Origin: Palleronia pontilimi
Lineage (GTDB): Bacteria > Pseudomonadota > Alphaproteobacteria > Rhodobacterales > Rhodobacteraceae
Assembly: GCF_016412875.1 (NCBI RefSeq)
Contig: NZ_JAEKPD010000013.1
Span: 1-64,000, forward strand
DNA: 64,000 bases
Direction of reading: 5' to 3'
The notes under the pieces are model-generated. The model ran no database searches. It saw only the letters and a program-made list of their open reading frames with translations, and was not told the origin of the DNA. Within the stretch, counting starts at the first letter, position 1. Every line of letters starts with the position of its first letter. Below are positions 51,532 through 59,878 of this stretch, in pieces. The translations under genes and the position numbers were made by a program.

Positions 51532-51737
51532 GCGGATTGCTCGGGCGTGGTGTCGTCGGCTGCGGTGTCGTCCTTGCGGGCCTTGCGATCCTTGGCCGCT
51601 TGCCAGAGCCCGATGCCCAGCGCGATCCCCACCGCGGCCCCGGCGATCCAGTGATCGTGGCCCGCCAGCGCGCCCAGATGGCCTGCATGGGCAAAGGCCG
51701 GACCGGGGACCGTCAGCAAAAGACAGGCGTATCGCAT
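51528..51737 (-). CDS. Small DUF6732 family membrane protein
   Basis: A 69-residue protein: signal-like N terminus (about 1-18, ending AFAH), a HAGHLGALAGHDHW histidine motif, one membrane helix (about residues 32-48) and a charged Lys/Asp/Thr tail. I recognise it as DUF6732 of Rhodobacteraceae, found with cobalt or B12 genes. The ATG has AGGAG 8 bases upstream. It is the first gene of the minus-strand cob transcript and overlaps cbiX (ATGA). The exported His residues suggest metal handling; not proven. Confidence 0.78.
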   Translation of the reverse strand: MRYACLLLTVPGPAFAHAGHLGALAGHDHWIAGAAVGIALGIGLWQAAKDRKARKDDTAADDTTPEQSA

Positions 51738-52005
51738 GGAGGCGTCTCCTTCGGCGGGCGGGGCCATCGGGCGCGCCGGGTCTTGCCCTGACGATACCAC
51801 GCTGCCCCCCCGGTCTGGGTCGGGTGCGTCGTGGCCACCTGTCCGGCCCCTTGGGTTGCGGGGCGTCGTCGCGCCCGCCTTACACCCGCCGGGCGGCCCA
51901 TGCAAAGCGATATGCGCTTGGTGCATCCGCGCACAGCCGCTTCGCCCTGCCCCGGCGGGCGCGCGGCGCTATCTTTCGGACCGTAAGGACATGGAAGGAC
52001 AGGAC
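51738..52005. promoter_or_regulatory. Divergent region between the cob operon and the Ecm4-type gene
   Basis: 268 bp with no gene; it must carry promoters for both directions. Looking for a cobalamin riboswitch on the minus strand I found only fragments (CCGCAACC, GGTGGCCAC) and not the AGCC-GGAGACC box or the GCCACTG loop, so I do not call one. A short palindrome, GCGCCCGCC / GGCGGGTG, and CGATATGC-like A+T islands are present but not diagnostic. Confidence 0.4.
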
Positions 52006-52980
52006 ATGGGCAAGCTGGTGGACGGCGTCTGGCGCGACGAGTGGTACGATACCGACAGCACGGGCGGCGAGTTTCGACGCTCGACCTCGAGCTATCGCAA
52101 CTGGATCACGGCCGACGGCAGCGCGGGTCCGTCGGGCGAAGGCGGGTTCAAGGCCGAGCCGCATCGCTATCACCTCTATGTCTCGTATGCTTGCCCCTGG
52201 GCCAATCGCGCGCTGTTCTTCCTGGCGCTGAAGGACTTGCAGGACATCATCCAGGTGTCGGCCGTGCATCCGCACATGCTGGGCGACGGCTGGACGTTCG
52301 AGACGGACTTTCCCGGCACGACCGGCGACCGGGTTTACGGCTTGCCCTTCGCGCGCGACCTGTACCTGCGGGCCGATCCCAAGACGTCGGGTCGCGTGAC
52401 CGTGCCGATCCTGTGGGACCTGCAGCGCGAGACCATCGTCAGCAACGAATCGTCCGAGATCATCCGGATGCTGAATTCGGCCTTCGACGGCATCACGGGA
52501 AATACCGACGATTACTGGCCCGAAGAGCTGCGGGACGCGATGGAGCCTGTGAACGACCGCATCTACGACACGGTGAACAATGGCGTCTACAAGGCGGGCT
52601 TCGCGACCACGCAAGCCGCCTATGACAAGGCGGTGCATCCGCTCTTCGACAGCCTGGACTGGATCGAGGGGATCCTGTCCGAAAACCGCTACCTCATGGG
52701 CGACTGCATCACCGAGGCCGACTGGCGCCTGTTTTCCACCCTGGTGCGGTTCGACCTGGTCTATCACCTGCACTTCAAGTGCAACCGCAAGCGGATCGTG
52801 GATTACCCCAACCTGTGGGGCTACACGCGCGAGCTCTACCAGTGGCCGGGCATCGCCGACACGGTGCATTTCGACCATATCGTCGAGCATTACCACTACA
52901 GCCACGAGACGATAAACCCGCACCGGATCATCCCGATCAACCCGGTGATCGACTGGACCGCGCCGCACGGGCGCGGCTGA
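52006..52980 (+). CDS. Glutathionyl-hydroquinone reductase / Ecm4-type glutathione transferase
   Basis: A 324-residue enzyme of the Omega/Xi GST class, which reduces glutathionyl-(hydro)quinones. The N-terminal thioredoxin-like half has the catalytic cysteine in SYACPWANRALFFLALK (about residue 63), then a GSH-binding SNESSEIIRML; the C-terminal helical half ends in HYSHETINPHRIIPINP, typical of the family. AAGGA lies 6 bases before the ATG chosen. First gene of a plus-strand set with DUF1636 and cobC-cobD; the biochemical link to B12 synthesis is not obvious. Confidence 0.88.
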   Translation: MGKLVDGVWRDEWYDTDSTGGEFRRSTSSYRNWITADGSAGPSGEGGFKAEPHRYHLYVSYACPWANRALFFLALKDLQDIIQVSAVHPHMLGDGWTFETDFPGTTGDRVYGLPFARDLYLRADPKTSGRVTVPILWDLQRETIVSNESSEIIRMLNSAFDGITGNTDDYWPEELRDAMEPVNDRIYDTVNNGVYKAGFATTQAAYDKAVHPLFDSLDWIEGILSENRYLMGDCITEADWRLFSTLVRFDLVYHLHFKCNRKRIVDYPNLWGYTRELYQWPGIADTVHFDHIVEHYHYSHETINPHRIIPINPVIDWTAPHGRG

Positions 52981-53020
52981 GCCCTTGCCCCGGCCGCCCG
53001 GATCGGGTTCAAGCACGGCC

Positions 53021-53395
53021 ATGAGCACCACCTGGATCACCATCTGCGACACCTGCAAGCGCGACGGCTGGGACGCCGGGGGCGCGGGGCAAACCGATGG
53101 CGAGGTGCTGGCGGCACTGGTCGAACGCGCGGCCGAGGGGCGGGGCGTGCGGACGCGGCGGGTGTCGTGCCTGATGGGATGCAGCCACGGCTGCAACGTC
53201 GCGATCCAGGCGGCGGGCAAGCTGGCCTACACGCTGGGCAAGTTCGCGCCCGAACCCGGGGACGCGCAGGCTATCGTCGATTACGCGGCGCTGCACGCCG
53301 AAAGCGACTGCGGGCAGGTGCCCTATCGGCAATGGCCGCAGGGCGTGAAGGGGCATTTCATCACGCGCCACCCGCCACTTCCGGACGATGGCTGA
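53021..53395 (+). CDS. DUF1636 family metal-binding protein
   Basis: A 124-residue protein of the DUF1636 family, with a thioredoxin-like ferredoxin look: CDTCKR at the N terminus and CLMGCSHGCNVAIQ in the middle give five cysteines, likely for a [2Fe-2S] or metal site; a later cysteine is in ESDCGQV. The family is repeatedly found next to CobW or other B12 genes. Its last 8 bases overlap the start of cobC, so it is in the same transcript. A cobalt or Fe-S chaperone role is inferred. Confidence 0.85.
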   Translation: MSTTWITICDTCKRDGWDAGGAGQTDGEVLAALVERAAEGRGVRTRRVSCLMGCSHGCNVAIQAAGKLAYTLGKFAPEPGDAQAIVDYAALHAESDCGQVPYRQWPQGVKGHFITRHPPLPDDG

Positions 53396-54329
53396 GCCAC
53401 GCGACCACGGCGGCGGGCTCGACGCGGCGATTGCGCGGTGGGGCGGTGCACGGGCCGACTGGCTGGATCTCTCGACCGGGATCAACCCGGTGCCCTATCC
53501 GCTGCCGCCGCTGGCGCCGGACGCGTGGACGGCCCTTCCCGACCGGGCCGCCATGGGGCGCCTGCTGGACGCGGCCCGGGCCTTCTGGCGGGTGCCCGAG
53601 ACCGCCCGGATCGTCGCGGCTCCCGGCGCGTCGGCGCTGATCGCCGCCCTGCCCGGCATCCTGCCCGACGCCCCCGTCCACATCCCCGCGCCCACCTATA
53701 ACGAGCATCGCGCCGCCTTCGCCGCGCATGGCGCGCGCTTCGGCGACGCGACCGCCCCGATCCAGGTGCGGGTGCATCCGAACAACCCGGACGGGCGCTG
53801 GCTCGCCGCACGGCCGGACGCGCGGATCGCTATCATCGACGAAAGCTTCTGCGACGTGGCGCCCGACCGCTCGCTGATCGCGCACACGGCGCAGCCCGGC
53901 ACGATCGTGCTGAAAAGTTTCGGCAAATTCTGGGGGTTGGCGGGGCTGCGGCTGGGCTTTGCCATCGGGCACGGGGCCACCCTCAGCGCGCTGTCCGACC
54001 GGATCGGCCCCTGGGCCGTGTCGGGCCCGGCGCTCGAGGTGGGCGCCGCGGCGCTTGGCGACACCGCATGGGCCGAGCGCACCCGGACGCGCCTGGCCCA
54101 CGACGCCGAGCGGCTCGACCGCATCGTCACCGGCGCGGGGCTCACGCCAATGGGCGGGACGACGCTGTTCCGCCTTTACGCCTGCCCAACGGCCGCGGCA
54201 TGGCACGAATGTCTGGCACGCCACCGCATCCTGTCGCGCGTCTTTCCCTACGACGCGACCTGGCTGCGCCTGGGCCTGCCCCGCCCCGACGCCTTCGACC
54301 GCGTCCGCGCCGCCTTCGCAAAGCCCTGA
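53388..54329 (+). CDS. cobC: L-threonine-O-3-phosphate decarboxylase
   Basis: PLP enzyme that makes (R)-1-amino-2-propanol phosphate, the linker of the nucleotide loop. In the 313-residue protein the class-I aminotransferase fold is shown by WLDLSTGINPVPYPLP, APGASALIAALP, VHPNNPDGRW, IDESFCDV and the PLP lysine in LKSFGKFWGLAGLRLGF (about residue 170). Overlaps the DUF1636 gene; a dispersed repeat separates it from cobD. In E. coli-style naming this enzyme is CobD. Confidence 0.92.
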   Translation: MAEPRDHGGGLDAAIARWGGARADWLDLSTGINPVPYPLPPLAPDAWTALPDRAAMGRLLDAARAFWRVPETARIVAAPGASALIAALPGILPDAPVHIPAPTYNEHRAAFAAHGARFGDATAPIQVRVHPNNPDGRWLAARPDARIAIIDESFCDVAPDRSLIAHTAQPGTIVLKSFGKFWGLAGLRLGFAIGHGATLSALSDRIGPWAVSGPALEVGAAALGDTAWAERTRTRLAHDAERLDRIVTGAGLTPMGGTTLFRLYACPTAAAWHECLARHRILSRVFPYDATWLRLGLPRPDAFDRVRAAFAKP

Positions 54330-54347
54330 GCCCATGCGCCGTCCCGC

Positions 54348-54375
54348 CCCATCTTTGTTCTTCCAAATATCCCGG
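54348..54375 (+). repeat. Dispersed intergenic repeat, copy 5
   Basis: CCCATCTTTGTTCT, spacer TCC, AAATATCC, CGG; in the 63-bp gap between cobC and cobD. Confidence 0.85.
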
Positions 54376-54392
54376 ACCGACGCCCCCTGCCC

Positions 54393-55310
54393 TTGCGACG
54401 GTTCGCCAGCGTGACGCTGTTCGCGGCCCTTCTGCTCGACGCCGCGCTGGGCGAGCCGCGCTGGCTGTGGGACCGCGCGCCGCATCCGGCCGTGCTGATG
54501 GGGCGCCTGATCGGCTGGTGCGACGCGCGGTTCAACCGGCCGCCCGCGAAACCCGCGGGCATCGCGACGGTCGCGGCGCTGGTGGTGGGCGCGGCCCTCG
54601 CCGGGCGCGTCATCGAGGTGCTGCCCGGCGGCGCGCTCTGGTCGCTGCTGCTGGCCGCGATCCTGCTGGCCCAGCGCAGCCTGGCCGATCACGTGCGCGC
54701 GGTGGCCACCGCCCTGCGCCGCTCGACCGATGAGGCGCGCCACGCCGTCGCGCAGATCGTCGGGCGCGACACGGACGCGATGGATGGGGCCGCCATCGCG
54801 CGGGCGGCCATCGAATCGGGGGCCGAGAACCTGTCGGACGGCGTCGTGGCGCCCGCCTTCTGGTTCGCGCTGGCGGGTCTGCCGGGGCTGCTGGTTTACA
54901 AGATCGTGAACACCGCCGATTCGATGGTCGGCTACCGCACGCCGCGCCACGCCGATTTCGGCTGGGCCGCCGCCCGGCTGGACGACGTGCTGAACTGGAT
55001 CCCGGCGCGCCTGACGGCGCTGCTGATCCTGCTGTCCCACGGCCGACCGGGGCTGTGGCGCCGCGTCCTGCGCGATGCGCCGCTACACCGCTCGCCCAAT
55101 GCAGGCTGGCCCGAAGCGGCCATGGCGGCCGTGCTGGGCGTGGCGCTGGCGGGGCCGCGCTCGTACGACGGGCAGCTGCGCGACTTTCCGTTCGTGGGCC
55201 CCGAGGGCCACCGCGACGCGGGCGCGGACGACATCGAGCGCGCCACCGCTGCACTGTGGCGCAGCTGGGCGCTGATGGTGGGCATCGTCGGGCTGGTCGC
55301 GGTTCTCTGA
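54393..55310 (+). CDS. cobD: Adenosylcobinamide-phosphate synthase
   Basis: Membrane enzyme that attaches aminopropanol (phosphate) to cobyrate (CbiB in enteric naming). The 305-residue form has about four to five membrane helices and family blocks [29 protein letters not shown] (read as [11 protein letters not shown] and [11 protein letters not shown]), [28 protein letters not shown] and [14 protein letters not shown]. The start is uncertain: TTG at this position gives a leader of the usual length; a GTG 18 bp downstream is the alternative, and neither has a good ribosome site. Confidence 0.9.
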   Translation: MRRFASVTLFAALLLDAALGEPRWLWDRAPHPAVLMGRLIGWCDARFNRPPAKPAGIATVAALVVGAALAGRVIEVLPGGALWSLLLAAILLAQRSLADHVRAVATALRRSTDEARHAVAQIVGRDTDAMDGAAIARAAIESGAENLSDGVVAPAFWFALAGLPGLLVYKIVNTADSMVGYRTPRHADFGWAAARLDDVLNWIPARLTALLILLSHGRPGLWRRVLRDAPLHRSPNAGWPEAAMAAVLGVALAGPRSYDGQLRDFPFVGPEGHRDAGADDIERATAALWRSWALMVGIVGLVAVL

Positions 55311-55370
55311 TCTTGCCCCGGCGGGCGCACCTGCTAGCTAGGCGCCGAAATTCCCACGACGGAGCCTTCC

Positions 55371-56543
55371 ATGCGTCTGATCCCCCTCGCCGCGACACTG
55401 ACCCTGCTGGCCGGCGTCGCCAGCGCCCAGCCGCAATGCGGCGGCAGTTTCGCCGATTTCCGCGCCGCCATGCAGGACGCGGCCATCGCGCGCGGCGTCG
55501 CGCCGGACACCGCCCGCGCGTTCTTCGACGGCACGCGCCAGGACGACGCCACGCTGGCGGCCGACCGCAAGCAGGGCGTCTTCACCCTGCCCTTCACCGA
55601 GTTCGCGCGCCGCCTGATCAGCGCCGACCGGGTCACCCGCGGGCGCGCCAATGCCGAGCGCTACGCCGACACCTTCGCCGCCATCGAGCGCGACTACGGC
55701 GTGTCGCGCGGCGTGCTGCTGGCCTTCTGGGCGTTCGAGACCGATTACGGCGCGTTCCAGGGCGACTTCAACACGGTCAATTCGCTGATGACGCTGGCCC
55801 ATGATTGCCGCCGCCCCGAGCTGTTCCGCCCGCAGGTCTTCGCGGCGCTGGAGCTTTTCGCGCGCGGCGCGCTGGATCCCGACACCACCACCGGCGCCTG
55901 GGCGGGCGAGATCGGGATGGTGCAGATGCTGCCGCAGGACATCATCGAGAACGGCGTCGATGCCGACGGCAACGGCACGGTGGATCTGAAGACCTCGCCG
56001 CGGGACGCGCTGAGCTCGGGCGGCAAGATGCTGCAACATTTGGGCTGGCGCGCGGGCGAGCCGTGGCTCGAGGAAGTGGACGTGCCGGGCAGCATGGATT
56101 GGAGCCTGGCCAATATCGACACGACCCTGAGCCCGTCGGAATGGGCCGCTTTGGGCGTCACCCCGCGCGACGGCGGGTGGGACGCGGATCTGCCCGCGTC
56201 GCTGGTGCTGCCGCAGGGCCGCAACGGCCCGGCCTTCATCGCCTACCCGAATTTCAACGTCTTTTTCGAGTGGAACCAGAGCTTTACTTACGTCCTGACC
56301 GCCGCCTATTTCGCCACCCGGCTGGAGGGCGCGCCGGTCTTCGACGCTGGCAACCCGCCGCCGCCGCTGTCGGGCGCGCAGATGCGGGACTTGCAGCAGA
56401 AGCTGGCCGCGCGCGGCCATGACGTGGGCGAGGTCGACGGCATCCTCGGCGCGGGCACGCGGTCGGCGGTGCGGGCCGAGCAGCAGCGGCTGGGCCTGCC
56501 CGCCGATGCCTGGCCCACGACCGAGCTTTTGAACGCGCTTTAG
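55371..56543 (+). CDS. Lytic murein transglycosylase (MltB-type) with peptidoglycan-binding domain
   Basis: A 390-residue periplasmic enzyme that cleaves peptidoglycan with formation of 1,6-anhydro ends. It has a signal peptide (about 1-17, ending GVASA), an SLT/MltB domain (about 20-310) whose catalytic Glu lies in LAFWAFETDYGAFQGDFNT, and MVQMLPQDIIENGVDADGNG. A C-terminal PG-binding domain follows (about 330-388, LQQKLAARGHDVGEVDGILGAGTRSAVRAEQ, read LQQKLAARGHD then DGILGAGTRSAVR). Convergent with the C45 gene, with which it shares 4 bp. Confidence 0.92.
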   Translation: MRLIPLAATLTLLAGVASAQPQCGGSFADFRAAMQDAAIARGVAPDTARAFFDGTRQDDATLAADRKQGVFTLPFTEFARRLISADRVTRGRANAERYADTFAAIERDYGVSRGVLLAFWAFETDYGAFQGDFNTVNSLMTLAHDCRRPELFRPQVFAALELFARGALDPDTTTGAWAGEIGMVQMLPQDIIENGVDADGNGTVDLKTSPRDALSSGGKMLQHLGWRAGEPWLEEVDVPGSMDWSLANIDTTLSPSEWAALGVTPRDGGWDADLPASLVLPQGRNGPAFIAYPNFNVFFEWNQSFTYVLTAAYFATRLEGAPVFDAGNPPPPLSGAQMRDLQQKLAARGHDVGEVDGILGAGTRSAVRAEQQRLGLPADAWPTTELLNAL

Positions 56544-57667
56544 GGACGCGCGGCGTCGGGCACGAACAGCGCCCCGAAGGCCGCCCAGTCCATCCGTCCC
56601 GCGCGCGCTTCGTCCAGCCAGCGGCGGGCGCGGTCGCGGCGGGAGTCGGGCACGAACGCCACCAGGTCTTCCAGCGGAACCTCGGTCCGGGGCGCGTCGC
56701 CGAAGGTGACGGTCACGCTGGTCTCGTCGAAGGCGTGCAGGCTTTGCGCCATCTCGATGTCGGGCCAGATCAGCCGCATCGCGCGGGTGCCGGGCCTGTA
56801 TTCGGCGGTGAAGAGCGTGCCGAACCCGCCCGCGAAATCGGTCTGGTAGAGCGGCGCCCTGCCGAAGGCCGCGACCGCGGCGTCGCCTTCGTCCTTGCGG
56901 GTGACGCGGGTCAGGGCGGCCAGGCGTTCGACAGTCCGGGTGAACTCGGCTTTCAGCGGCAGGGGGCGGTCGAGCTGGTGGTTCGTCGCCACCGCGCCGG
57001 GGCGCAGGACGATCCCGCCGCCCGCGTGGACCTCGACCGACTGGACCCTGCCTTCGGCGTCGGCCAGCACCAGGTTGTAGTCCATGTGCGATGGCACCCG
57101 GTCCAGCACGTCCAGCGCCTGCGGCACGTCGCGGCAGGTTTCCAGCAGGTAGCGCAGGATCGTGCAGATGCCGAAGCCTTGCCCCACGCGCTCGGTGCCG
57201 CCGAAGGCAAGTGCCACCGACAGGCCGTGCTCGTTTATGCCGTCCGACAGGCCCCACAGGAATTCGACCATGCCCATGACGGGCGTGCCGGTCCACGCGC
57301 TGCGCAAAAGGAACCCTTCGTTCAGGTCCGGCGACAGGTCGTAGTTGCGGATCAGGCGGGTGTCGTCGCCATCCGAGAGGGCGGCCAGCGAGCAGCCGCC
57401 CAGATAGGCGGGCGGGCACCAGGTGGACAGGAACCGTGCCGCCAGGTCGCCGCCGCCCGCGAGCCGGGTCAGGTCGCGGTGGACCGGGACCAGCTCGGGC
57501 ATATGCTCGGCCAACGCGGCCTCGCAGGCCTGGCGGGACGGCCCCGACGCGCCGCCACGGGCTTCGAACCAGGCGCGGTACTCGGGCCAGCAGGCATCCC
57601 AACGGGCGCGCCACTTGGCGCCGGGGAGATCCTCGGCGATGGCATCGAAGGTCATGGAATGGGTCAT
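56540..57667 (-). CDS. C45 family autoproteolytic acyltransferase/hydrolase
   Basis: A 375-residue Ntn-hydrolase of the acyl-CoA:6-aminopenicillanate acyltransferase (peptidase C45) family. The expected self-cleavage site is Gly-Cys in YLGGCSLAAL (Cys about 112); after it are RNYDLSPDLNEGF, SDGINEHGLSVALAFGG and YNLVLADAEGRVQSVEV. Substrate not predictable; members cleave amides and acyl-amino acids. The ATG has AAGGG 8 bases upstream and overlaps the stop of the esterase gene (ATGA), so the two are coupled. Confidence 0.85.
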   Translation of the reverse strand: MTHSMTFDAIAEDLPGAKWRARWDACWPEYRAWFEARGGASGPSRQACEAALAEHMPELVPVHRDLTRLAGGGDLAARFLSTWCPPAYLGGCSLAALSDGDDTRLIRNYDLSPDLNEGFLLRSAWTGTPVMGMVEFLWGLSDGINEHGLSVALAFGGTERVGQGFGICTILRYLLETCRDVPQALDVLDRVPSHMDYNLVLADAEGRVQSVEVHAGGGIVLRPGAVATNHQLDRPLPLKAEFTRTVERLAALTRVTRKDEGDAAVAAFGRAPLYQTDFAGGFGTLFTAEYRPGTRAMRLIWPDIEMAQSLHAFDETSVTVTFGDAPRTEVPLEDLVAFVPDSRRDRARRWLDEARAGRMDWAAFGALFVPDAARP

Positions 57668-58596
57668 GTGCGTGTCCCTTGAGCATCGAAGAAGCGCAGC
57701 ATCTCGGCCGAGGCGCCGGGCCCCTTGGGGTCGGCGTAGCTGCCGCCCGCGCCGCCGCCGAACCACGCATGGCCCGCGCCCTTGACCAGCCACAGCTCGG
57801 ACGTGTCGCTGGTCAGGCGGGTCCAGGATCGCCCGTTGCCGCTTTCGGAGGTCTCGATCCCGTCGCCGGGCACCAGCATCCGCGCGTTGCGCGGCGACAC
57901 CGTGGTATCCGACGTGCCGTGGAAGACGATGGCGGGGACGCGGGGCGCCCGCCCGGTGCCGCCCGCGCGCATGGCGGCGAAGGCGGCGTTCACGTCCTGC
58001 GCCGCGCCCGCGGGCAGGCCGGAATGGACGCCGATGGCGGCGAAGAGCTCGGGGTGGGTGTCGGCCAGCACGGCCGCCATGGCGCCGCCCGCCGACAGCC
58101 CGGCCACGAAGATCCGGTCGCCCACGTCGAATTCGGTGGCCAGATCACGGGCGAGGTTGGCGAGCATCTCGGCCTCGCCACCGGTGCGGGACTGGTGCGC
58201 GGGCAGGAACCAGTTCCAGCACGATTGCGCGTTCTGGGCGGCGGTCTGGGCGGGATAGGCGACGACGAACCCCGCATCCTCGGCCAGCGCGTCCATGCCG
58301 ACGCCGCGGGCGAAATCTTCTGGCGTCTGGGTGCAGCCGTGCAGCATCAGCACGACGCCGCGGGCAGGCCTGGTGGGCACGAACAGCCGGTAGCTCCGCG
58401 CCCCGCCGCTGCAGGCGTGACGGCGTGACTGGATGCGCGCGTCGGTGTGGACCGGCGGGGCCTTCAGCGGCGGGGCCTGCGCGGGCAGCGGTTGGCCGCC
58501 CAGCGCCGACTGGATGATCGCCGTGGCGGCACCGGGATCGCCCGCGCGCGTGGCCTCGAGCGCCTGGCGCATGGCCTGCGAGAATTCTTCGTTCAT
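57664..58596 (-). CDS. PHB depolymerase family esterase
   Basis: A 310-residue alpha/beta hydrolase of the LpqC/poly(3-hydroxybutyrate) depolymerase-type esterases. The oxyanion-hole segment is VVLMLHGCTQTPEDFARG, the nucleophile is in AGLSAGGAMAA (Ser about 170), and the catalytic His in KGAGHAWFGG. There is no signal peptide, and an N-terminal helical segment of about 60 residues resembles phasin-like or PHA-granule-binding extensions. Coupled to the downstream C45 gene. Substrate (PHB oligomers, acyl esters) not settled. Confidence 0.85.
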   Translation of the reverse strand: MNEEFSQAMRQALEATRAGDPGAATAIIQSALGGQPLPAQAPPLKAPPVHTDARIQSRRHACSGGARSYRLFVPTRPARGVVLMLHGCTQTPEDFARGVGMDALAEDAGFVVAYPAQTAAQNAQSCWNWFLPAHQSRTGGEAEMLANLARDLATEFDVGDRIFVAGLSAGGAMAAVLADTHPELFAAIGVHSGLPAGAAQDVNAAFAAMRAGGTGRAPRVPAIVFHGTSDTTVSPRNARMLVPGDGIETSESGNGRSWTRLTSDTSELWLVKGAGHAWFGGGAGGSYADPKGPGASAEMLRFFDAQGTRT

Positions 58597-58642
58597 GGGG
58601 TGGAAGACCTTTCCGTCAATGGGCGCTTTCGGGCGGCCCGGT

Positions 58643-59059
58643 TCATACCATGCGATCCTTAAGGACCGACTTCACCGCCGTGGGCGCCTGTAACGATCCC
58701 AGCACGCTGAGCGAGCCGATGACCTGCGCCGCCAGTTCGGGCGACACGTCGTCGGCGATCCGGGCAAGGCCCAGCACCCGCAGGTGCAGCGTCTCGCCCG
58801 CGTCGCGCATGGCTTCCAGGTCGGCGCGGCTGAGGTCGATCAGCCCCATTTCCACCTGGTGGCGGGCGACCGATTGCTCGACCGCGCGCGCATCCGTGAC
58901 GAGTTGCGCGCGGATCGCGGCGCGAATGAAATCGGAGCGGTTGGTGTAGAAGCCCTCGCGCACCAGCAGGTCGATCCGGCCCAGGTCCACGTGGCCCAGG
59001 TTGATCGTGAGTTTTTCCGTATCGGCGCTGCGATCCGGCAGTCGGTGTATCTTGGGCAT
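58643..59059 (-). CDS. Ribbon-helix-helix (CopG-type) transcriptional regulator
   Basis: A 138-residue protein. The N-terminal part has the RHH layout: a strand TEKLTINLGHVDLGRIDLLVREG and helix FYTNRSDFIRAAIRAQL, similar to CopG/ParD proteins. The C-terminal 80 residues are helical with an LLGLSVLGSL-like end and no known ligand domain. It lies 46 bp upstream of the esterase-C45 pair on the same strand, so it probably controls that operon and itself. No toxin gene partners it, so it is not obviously an antitoxin. Confidence 0.82.
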   Translation of the reverse strand: MPKIHRLPDRSADTEKLTINLGHVDLGRIDLLVREGFYTNRSDFIRAAIRAQLVTDARAVEQSVARHQVEMGLIDLSRADLEAMRDAGETLHLRVLGLARIADDVSPELAAQVIGSLSVLGSLQAPTAVKSVLKDRMV

Positions 59060-59191
59060 CTACTTACCATCCACTTGGATGTTCTATGGATGATCTTCCC
59101 GGGCCGAACTGTCAATGGCCAATCATAACGCGCCATGACGAATTTGGGTCGGACTGCTATGATCGCGGGCGAAACATTCGGGAGGCGTGGC

Positions 59192-59878
59192 ATGAAACGC
59201 TCGCAGATCAATGCAATCATGGACGACGCGCGCGCGCTGATCGAACGCCACGGCTTCGTGCTGCCGCCCTTCGCAGACTGGACGCCCGATGAGTTCGCGA
59301 AGCGCAAGGACGCGGCGCGGCATGTCATCGATTCGCGCTGCGGCTGGGACATCACCGATTACGGCAAGGGCGATTTCGACGCGATGGGGCTGTTCCTGTT
59401 CACCCTGCGCAACGGGCTTCTGTCGGACCTGCAGCGCGGCGGCGGCATGTGCTACGCGGAAAAGCTGCTGATCTCGCGCCGCGACCAGCTGAGCCCGACC
59501 CATACCCACGCCATCAAGGCTGAGGATATCATCAACCGGGGCGGCGCGACGCTTGTGGTCGAGCTTTACGGGTCGGACGGCGACGGCAATTTCGACGATA
59601 CCGCGGGCGGCACGGTGCTGTGCGACGGGATCGCGCGCGATTTCGGCCCCGGCGAGAAGTTGCAGCTGGCCCCGGGCGAAAGCGTCACGCTACGGCCGGG
59701 CGACTGGCACGCGTTCTGGGGCGACGGCGGCGACGTGCTGATCGGCGAGGTTTCGACCGTGAACGACGACGAGACCGACAACATCTTCCGCGATCCCATC
59801 GGCCGCTTCGCGCAGGTCGAGGAAGACGAAGCCCCCCGCCACCTGCTGGTCAGCGACTACGCCACCTGGCTGGGCTAG
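59192..59878 (+). CDS. D-lyxose/D-mannose-type sugar isomerase
   Basis: A 228-residue cupin-fold isomerase interconverting D-lyxose and D-xylulose (or D-mannose and D-fructose). The metal site is read from KLLISRRDQLSPTHTHAIKAEDII, with the paired His residues and Glu (about residues 90-105), and a later His in GDWHAFWGDGGD. GGAGG lies 6 bases before the ATG selected; an in-frame ATG 57 bp upstream is less likely. A single gene, divergent from the RHH regulator; its stop overlaps the last codon of the flavin oxidoreductase gene (4 bp, CTAG). Real substrate unknown. Confidence 0.85.
   Translation: MKRSQINAIMDDARALIERHGFVLPPFADWTPDEFAKRKDAARHVIDSRCGWDITDYGKGDFDAMGLFLFTLRNGLLSDLQRGGGMCYAEKLLISRRDQLSPTHTHAIKAEDIINRGGATLVVELYGSDGDGNFDDTAGGTVLCDGIARDFGPGEKLQLAPGESVTLRPGDWHAFWGDGGDVLIGEVSTVNDDETDNIFRDPIGRFAQVEEDEAPRHLLVSDYATWLG

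Noticed and set aside
51741-51935. Possible cobalamin riboswitch before the DUF6732-cbiX-cob transcript
   Set aside because: Only short look-alike pieces are present; the GCCACTG loop, the AGCC-GGAGACC box and the paired core are missing.
58643-59059. RHH protein as antitoxin of a toxin-antitoxin pair
   Set aside because: No short toxin-like gene (ParE, RelE or PIN) overlaps or adjoins it; it is longer than usual antitoxins.
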